Below, in pieces: positions 52,773 to 57,328 of a DNA stretch of 57,328 nucleotides. The notes beneath the pieces were generated by a model that was not told the DNA's origin, ran no database searches, and worked only from the letters and a program-made list of their open reading frames with translations. Numbering within the stretch: position 1 is the first letter of the stretch; each line of letters starts with the position of its first letter. Origin of the DNA: an uncultured Bacteroidota bacterium (GTDB lineage: Bacteria; Bacteroidota; Bacteroidia; UKL13-3); contig CAINMV010000006.1 of the NCBI GenBank assembly GCA_903850915.1, positions 1-57,328 of the forward strand. Direction: 5' to 3'. Position numbers and translations under genes: made by a program.

Positions 52773-53315
52773 ATGAATAGATTTAACAATGCCACTTTTA
52801 CCCTACTGGGTTTAATATTTTTAGTAGCAGCTTTGCGTATCACCCATGTGTTGCCAAACAATTTTGCACCTATTACAGCTTTATGTCTTCTTGGGAGCGC
52901 ATATTTCACCCGTCGCTGGATGGCATTTGTATTCCCTGCAGCCATTATGTTAGTTAGCGATTTTGCTTTAGGTTTCGATAGTGCGATATCCACATTCGGA
53001 GTTTATTTTTCCTATTTCCTTATAGTAATTATGGGGTTTGCCTTAACTAACAGCGTAAAAGCGAGTCGTGTTTTGGGTATCACAATATCTTCTTCTTTTT
53101 TGTTTTTCGTTGTCACCAATTTCATCTGTTGGATGGGCAATCCAATTTATTCCCAAGATTTCAGTGGTTTAATATTTAATTATGTTGGTGCTATTCCATT
53201 TTTCAGATCTTCTTTTATCAGCGATATCTTTTTCAGTGGCTTATTTTTTGCTGCTTTCGAATTCATCAAGATAAAGTTTCCGAAGTTCGCTGCGGTGCCT
53301 AACTCCAAAAAATAG
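52773..53315 (+). CDS. DUF6580-type integral membrane protein
   Basis: A 180-residue protein with about five hydrophobic helices. The start of the family pattern is ALRITHVLPNNFAPITALCLLGSAYF (about 20-45), followed by LVSDFALGF and FICWMGNPIYSQDFSGLIFNYVGAIPFFRSSFISDIFFSGLFF (about 111-153). It is related to putative transport proteins of the ECF S-component-like kind; a substrate is unknown. A TACTTTTG box at 52755-52762, ten bases before the ATG, resembles the Bacteroidota -7 element but no TTG lies at the expected distance upstream. Confidence 0.78.
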   Translation: MNRFNNATFTLLGLIFLVAALRITHVLPNNFAPITALCLLGSAYFTRRWMAFVFPAAIMLVSDFALGFDSAISTFGVYFSYFLIVIMGFALTNSVKASRVLGITISSSFLFFVVTNFICWMGNPIYSQDFSGLIFNYVGAIPFFRSSFISDIFFSGLFFAAFEFIKIKFPKFAAVPNSKK

Positions 53316-53514
53316 TAATAGTTAAGGTTTTCTTTATTTATTCGCTTTTCCGAACTGTATTTTTTGTAAAATCTGCTGGAGTTTTTATTCACCTCTATCG
53401 AGGCATTCTGTTTCCAGAATTGTGATTTGGTGATACGATTAGCGTCGCAGGTGCTTCCCGTTTGTAGCATTGCGACCCGACGAACATTTAGCGCCTTTAT
53501 TGAGTCCGGTTTGT

Positions 53515-53532
53515 AGCGCTTTAGGTGCAACC
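53515..53532 (+). repeat. Flanking repeat, left copy
   Basis: AGC-GCT-TTAGGTGC-AACC. It is matched at 13 of 18 positions, including an 8-base core TTAGGTGC, by the complement of 54067-54084. The two copies face each other on either side of the decayed transposase gene and look like the REP-type sites that such enzymes recognise. Related partial words (GCAGGTGC near 53448, GCACCTCTAA near 54115) occur nearby. Confidence 0.45.
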
Positions 53533-53549
53533 TGAAAGCCTGCTAGCAG

Positions 53550-54023
53550 TTAAAAATGCTTTCGGTCGAAGAATTCGAATAAATATTTTTCATTATATGC
53601 AATTTTAAACTTTTGCAGTAATTCAAGATGTTTTTCTTTAAAGGTTTTCTTATGATGATGATGTTCCTGGTTCAAAATTCAATTTGCAACTCGGTCAATT
53701 TGGCTTTTTGAATATGAGAATGTGCCAAACACTTCCTGCCAAAAGAATTTACTATTTAGTCATTGGCTATCATTTATGAAATCGGAAGAGTCCGTTTTGA
53801 CATCTCTAATTAAATCGGAAATGGCGATTTTAGGTTCCCATTCAATGAGAATGTGTGCATGATCGGGCATGCAAAAAATAGATGATATTTTTAGTTCTCT
53901 TTTCTGAACTGTTCCAGAAATAAATTTGTGAAAATTATCTCTGTTTGATTTAGGAATAAGGCTTTACCTTCCTTTAACAGCGAAGACCAATTGAACGTAA
54001 ATTTGCGAGTACGTATTTGCCAT
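53550..54023 (-). pseudogene. REP-associated tyrosine transposase (IS200-like, Y1_Tnp), decayed
   Basis: Reading the minus strand from ATG 54023 to TAA 53550 gives one unbroken frame of 157 codons interrupted by three in-frame stops and no frameshift. Recognisable blocks are MANTYSQIYVQLVFAVKGR, then stop, then SLIPKSNRDNFHKFISG, the HUH-type metal/catalytic motif MPDHAHILIEW, DLIRDVKTDSSDFIND, stop after SQ, KFFWQEVFGTFSYSKSQIDRV, stop after AN, ILNQEHHHHKKTF and the C-terminal region. The expected length is complete. These enzymes process REP hairpins as single-strand nickases. The stops (TAA, TGA, TGA) make a full product impossible under the standard code, so it is a pseudogene that kept its frame. 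The rest of the 916 bp gap (53316-54231) holds no gene I can support. Confidence 0.88.
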
Positions 54024-54066
54024 AGGTGTATTTATTAAGGCAATTATAGTTAAATTCAATTTAACT

Positions 54067-54084
54067 AGTCGCACCTAAGATGCT
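54067..54084 (-). repeat. Flanking repeat, right copy (inverted)
   Basis: Inverted partner of the repeat at 53515-53532, sharing the core TTAGGTGC when read on the minus strand. It lies 43 bp upstream of the transposase pseudogene's start. Its divergence from the left copy fits the decayed state of the gene between them. Confidence 0.45.
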
Positions 54085-54231
54085 AAAATTTTTGACGGGA
54101 TTTCGAAGATTTTCGCACCTCTAACCTGTAATAACAAGGCAACCTAAATCCCCCACGTTTTTTGGGGTATAAAAAATCCAAGTATATTATCGAAACATCC
54201 TTTATTTTGCACCTTGAAATAAGAGAAAGAC

Positions 54232-55773
54232 ATGCAAAATAAATTTGACCTACTCCAGCACAAGCGTGCCGAAAGCCTTTTAGGAGGCGGAGAGAAACGC
54301 ATCGAAGATCAACATAAAAAAGGGAAACTTACCGCCCGCGAGCGCCTGCAATTTTTGTTAGATGAAGGTAGTTTTAATGAAATAGGAGCCCTTGTTACCC
54401 ATCGAAGCAAAGATTTTGGAATGGAAAATCAGCAATTTCCTGGAGATGGCGTCATCACTGGCTACGGGAAAATTAATGGTCGATTGGCATATGTTTTCTC
54501 ACAGGATTTTACCGTTTTTGGAGGTTCGTTGAGCGAAACTCATGCAGAGAAAATTTGCAAAGTGATGGATTTAGCACTTAAAAATGGTGCGCCCTTAATT
54601 GGTTTAAACGACAGTGGTGGTGCTCGCATACAAGAAGGTGTGGTGTCGTTAGGAGGATATGCAGACATTTTCTACCGCAATACTATTGCTAGCGGTGTTA
54701 TTCCTCAGATTTCTGCTATTATGGGCCCTTGTGCCGGAGGAGCTGTTTATAGCCCCGCCATCACCGACTTTATAATGATGGTAGAAAACACCAGCTATAT
54801 GTTTGTAACTGGGCCCAACGTGGTAAAAACGGTGACACACGAGGAGGTTACTAGCGAGGCCTTGGGAGGAGCTAGCGTTCACAGTGCTAAAAGTGGCGTT
54901 GCCCATTTTAGTTGCGTCAATGAAATAGAGTGTATCAACAACATTAAAAGGATACTTAGTTACATGCCTTCCAACTGCGAAGAAAAGTCGCCGATGGTAT
55001 CGTATTCTGGAGGCGACGAGAAACGCACCAAGCTGAATGGTATAATACCTAAAAATCCAAATCAGCCTTACGACATCAGAGAGGTTATTGAAGAAGTAAC
55101 GGATGTGGACAGTTTCTTTGAAGTACATAAAAACTTCGCTGAAAATATCGTAGTAGGCTTTGGGCGACTTGCCGGCAGAAGCATTGGTATTGTTGCCAAT
55201 CAGCCGGCCTTTCTTGCCGGTGTTTTAGACATTAATTCCTCTACCAAGGCGGCCAGATTTGTGCGTTTTTGTGATTGTTTTAATATTCCACTTTTAGTGT
55301 TTGAAGACGTTCCAGGCTTTTTGCCAGGAACCGATCAAGAGTGGCATGCTATTATTACCAATGGAGCCAAGCTTTTGTATGCTTTTAGCGAAGCCACAGT
55401 GCCACGAATTACCGTAATTACCCGCAAAGCCTATGGCGGTGCATACGACGTAATGAATAGCAAGCATATTGGTGCCGACCTTAACTTTGCATGGCCTACT
55501 GCCGAGATTGCCGTGATGGGTGCAAAGGGCGCTGCAGAAATAATATTCAAAAAAGAGATTACCGAAGCTGCCGACAGCTTGGCTAAGGCGGTCGAAAAAG
55601 AAGCCGAGTATGCAGAGCTCTTTGCCAATCCGTATCGTGCAGCAGAACGTGGTTTTATCGATGATGTAATATTCCCAGAAGAAACACGCACTCGTTTAAT
55701 TGCCGGATTTGAGATGTTACAAAACAAAGTAGTAAACCAACCCCGAAAAAAACATGGCAACATCCCACTCTAA
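54232..55773 (+). CDS. Acyl-CoA carboxylase beta subunit (propionyl-CoA carboxylase type)
   Basis: Carboxyltransferase subunit of 513 residues that moves CO2 from carboxybiotin to propionyl- or another acyl-CoA. The crotonase-fold halves show [58 protein letters not shown] (about 122-143) and [21 protein letters not shown] (oxyanion-hole glycines, about 163-183). The second half has [30 protein letters not shown] and [12 protein letters not shown] (about 363-374), then [19 protein letters not shown]. Full family length. No biotin carboxylase or biotin carrier gene is adjacent, so the alpha subunit lies elsewhere. It follows the transposase remnant and stands alone. Confidence 0.93.
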   Translation: MQNKFDLLQHKRAESLLGGGEKRIEDQHKKGKLTARERLQFLLDEGSFNEIGALVTHRSKDFGMENQQFPGDGVITGYGKINGRLAYVFSQDFTVFGGSLSETHAEKICKVMDLALKNGAPLIGLNDSGGARIQEGVVSLGGYADIFYRNTIASGVIPQISAIMGPCAGGAVYSPAITDFIMMVENTSYMFVTGPNVVKTVTHEEVTSEALGGASVHSAKSGVAHFSCVNEIECINNIKRILSYMPSNCEEKSPMVSYSGGDEKRTKLNGIIPKNPNQPYDIREVIEEVTDVDSFFEVHKNFAENIVVGFGRLAGRSIGIVANQPAFLAGVLDINSSTKAARFVRFCDCFNIPLLVFEDVPGFLPGTDQEWHAIITNGAKLLYAFSEATVPRITVITRKAYGGAYDVMNSKHIGADLNFAWPTAEIAVMGAKGAAEIIFKKEITEAADSLAKAVEKEAEYAELFANPYRAAERGFIDDVIFPEETRTRLIAGFEMLQNKVVNQPRKKHGNIPL

Positions 55774-55831
55774 CTACTATCGACTCAATACTATCGACTT
55801 ACTGCTCAAAACTATCGCCTAACCACCATCC

Positions 55832-56893
55832 TTGAATCTCCTTAAAAATAGTACCATAATTATTATAGGCATCGTTATCGCGAATGTATTGGCTTATGCT
55901 TTTCATTTTATTTCTGGGCGTATGTTGGGGCCAGGGCAATATGGAGAGGTTGGGTCACTAATGGCTCTGTTTACATTAGTGTCAATGCCTGCATCTGCAT
56001 TAGCGGGTTCAATTTCAAAGTTCACCTCGCGTTTTTTTGTGGATGAAGAGTATTCTAAAATAGCAGCGTTGAGAAAACGCATGCAACGAGATGTGTTATT
56101 GTTTTCTGGTATTGTAATCATAGTTTTCGCTGTTTTCTCTTCGTATATCGCTAGCTATTTAAAAATAGATTCTGTGTTTCCAATCATTATAGTTGGTATT
56201 ACGCTGCTTTTTTCTTTGTTACTTACATTAAACAGAGGCGTTTTGCAGGGGTTGAAAAAGTTTAAGGCCATTAGTTTGAATAGTATTATTGAGGCCTTTG
56301 CACGTTTAGTTCTATTGGCTTTATTCCTTTACTTTGGAGGCAGTGTAAGCGCCACTGTGATGGCTTATGGATTTGCCTATTTTGTTGCTTATTTGTTGGT
56401 GTTTCCTTTAATAAAGGAGGTTTCCATGGCAACCAAGGAAGGCGATCTAATTGATATGAAATCCGTATATCGGTTTAGTATTCAGGTGTTCTTAGTAAAT
56501 ATAACATTACAGTCACTTACTAATCTTCCGTCGTTGTTTATCAAGCATTATTACTCCAATGAATTTAACGGATACTGGACGGCTGCCTTGAATATTGCCA
56601 GAATATCACAATTTGTTACAGGAGCCATATCTATGGTAATGTTCCCTGAAATTGTAGCAGAGAAAAACCATCAACTAAGAACAAAGATATTTCAAAAATC
56701 GATGTTCTTTGTCTTTCTATCCTCCTTAGCAGTAACGCTGGTGATGTTTTTAATGCCACAGTTTATTATTATGGTATTGTATGGCAATAAGTTTCTTGGT
56801 GCAGCCCCACTTCTGGGTTGGTTGGGCCTTGCTATGGCGTTTATCGGTTCCATCCAGGTCTGGATAAATTACAAGTTGGCAAAGCTAGATTAA
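55832..56893 (+). CDS. Oligosaccharide flippase / MATE-like membrane protein, short
   Basis: A 353-residue protein from a TTG start, with about ten hydrophobic helices. The FHFISGRMLGPGQYGEVGSLMALFTLVSMP segment (about 26-55) and the EAFARLVLLALFLYFGG region are typical of Wzx/MVF-like lipid-linked oligosaccharide flippases. The family usually has 12 to 14 helices and 420-500 residues. This one stops soon after GWLGLAMAFIGSIQVWINY and may have lost its last helices. An 11-base direct repeat, AGCTAGATTAA, ends at the stop (56883-56893) and recurs at 56948-56958. No frame downstream continues the protein. An IS-type sequence begins about 140 bp later. Confidence 0.75.
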   Translation: MNLLKNSTIIIIGIVIANVLAYAFHFISGRMLGPGQYGEVGSLMALFTLVSMPASALAGSISKFTSRFFVDEEYSKIAALRKRMQRDVLLFSGIVIIVFAVFSSYIASYLKIDSVFPIIIVGITLLFSLLLTLNRGVLQGLKKFKAISLNSIIEAFARLVLLALFLYFGGSVSATVMAYGFAYFVAYLLVFPLIKEVSMATKEGDLIDMKSVYRFSIQVFLVNITLQSLTNLPSLFIKHYYSNEFNGYWTAALNIARISQFVTGAISMVMFPEIVAEKNHQLRTKIFQKSMFFVFLSSLAVTLVMFLMPQFIIMVLYGNKFLGAAPLLGWLGLAMAFIGSIQVWINYKLAKLD

Positions 56894-57034
56894 GTAAGGG
56901 TTGGTTAGCCATATCTTTAATATTGCCTAGTTGTTAGGCTAAAAGTTAGCTAGATTAAATCTATAAAAAATCAAATAAAAGGGTTTGACTTTTTTTTACT
57001 ACTTCAAATTAAAACAATTTAATATACATGTAAT

Positions 57035-57328
57035 CACAGTAGTGTCCGGTAAAAATATATAAAAGTTCTTTGAAATTCTAGACAGATAAGAGTTATAGCC
57101 GAAAATATGACGGTGACGATTTGAATTGGATTCCATCCTTTTCGCGTATAATTCACGATGAATCAGGGTAAGTATGTTTTCGCGCAAGTTGTTACTTTTT
57201 TACCAGCACGAATTTTTGATCGGTGTTCGGCTCAATTTAACGGCAATAAGTGGACGAAGCATTTTTCATGTTGGAATCAAATGATGTGCATGATGTTTGG
57301 GCAATTAAGTGGAAGAGAAAGTTTACGA
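57035..57328 (+). mobile_element. IS4-type insertion sequence, left end
   Basis: The last ~290 bases hold the 5' part of an IS4-family transposase gene and about 120 bp of leader. The word AGTGTCCGGTAAAA at 57041-57054 resembles the terminal repeats of IS4-type elements as I remember them. The left boundary is placed near 57035 on that basis and is approximate. The right end is outside the window, so inverted repeats and target duplication cannot be checked. Confidence 0.6.
57158..57328 (+). CDS. IS4 family transposase, N-terminal fragment
   Basis: An open frame from ATG 57158 to the window edge, 57 residues, starting NQGKYVFAQVVTFLPARIF and continuing through WTKHFSCWNQMMCMMFGQLSGRESLR. This is the DUF4372-type N-terminal domain found in many Bacteroidota IS4 transposases (pattern GKYVFAQ...FLP...F, then HFxCWNQxxCMxFGQLxxRxS). 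No stop or frameshift appears in the visible part. The catalytic DDE domain lies beyond the window, so activity cannot be judged. Confidence 0.85.
   Translation, partial: MNQGKYVFAQVVTFLPARIFDRCSAQFNGNKWTKHFSCWNQMMCMMFGQLSGRESLR

Noticed and set aside
53550-54023. TGA recoding (Trp or selenocysteine) in the transposase
   Set aside because: TGA ends several normal genes in this window, one of the three interruptions is TAA, and no recoding structure is visible; decay is the simpler reading.
56894-57034. IS4 insertion directly cutting the flippase gene
   Set aside because: The element's likely left end is about 140 bp beyond the flippase stop, and no frame in between continues the flippase, so the IS did not itself truncate it.

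Overview
The window looks like chromosomal DNA of a Bacteroidota bacterium. It is A/T-rich and carries type IX secretion (T9SS) features: porQ and a cargo protein with a gliding-motility-type C-terminal sorting domain. It also has a TonB-dependent receptor with a carboxypeptidase-regulatory-like domain, a respiratory block of ctaA-ctaB-coxIII-coxIII-coxIV-SCO-DUF420, and several intergenic matches to the Bacteroidota promoter form TTG-N19..21-TAnnTTTG. I cannot place it to genus. No rRNA, tRNA or CRISPR array was seen.

Layout. (1) 1-4238: heme A/O synthesis and cytochrome c oxidase accessory subunits, all on +. (2) 4421-6511: a divergently encoded ABC-2 permease and ATPase pair. (3) 6539-11868: minus-strand TonB-dependent receptor, methionine aminopeptidase, FkbM methyltransferase and porQ. 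(4) 12097-43186: a ~31 kb + strand surface-polysaccharide locus behind one good promoter match. It holds an NDP-sugar epimerase, a sialic-acid-type set (neuA-, neuB- and neuC-like), a Wzm/Wzt ABC exporter, about a dozen glycosyltransferases of GT2 and GT4 type, WecB, an O-antigen ligase/polymerase, a CapK-like adenylate-forming enzyme, two SAM/PIG-L type modifiers, an ATP-grasp ligase, a WlbA-like oxidoreductase, a DegT aminotransferase and a terminal phosphoglycosyl transferase. (5) 43286-48250: a 1654-residue secreted PKD-repeat protein with a type B T9SS sorting domain, followed by a symmetrical bidirectional terminator. (6) 48343-57328: minus-strand glycosyltransferase and a free-standing C-terminal half of CarB, then + strand transaldolase, Ppx/GppA, a DUF6580-type membrane protein, a decayed REP-associated transposase, an acyl-CoA carboxylase beta subunit, a short flippase, and the left end of an IS4-type element running off the window.

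How it may fit together. porQ, WlbA-like, DegT (PorR/WbpE-like) and WecB-like genes, an ABC exporter for a lipid-linked glycan, and a large T9SS cargo all lie within 38 kb. In Porphyromonas gingivalis the T9SS anchors its cargo to an A-LPS containing a diacetylamino-uronic acid. My main hypothesis is that this locus makes the analogous anchor glycan in this organism, possibly with a nonulosonic acid as an added component. This rests on gene content and proximity only.

Other points of interest: a neuA-like gene with no canonical start codon before its catalytic motif, a CarB half without its partner nearby, a transposase gene with three in-frame stops and no frameshift, and promoter matches that predict leaderless mRNAs.
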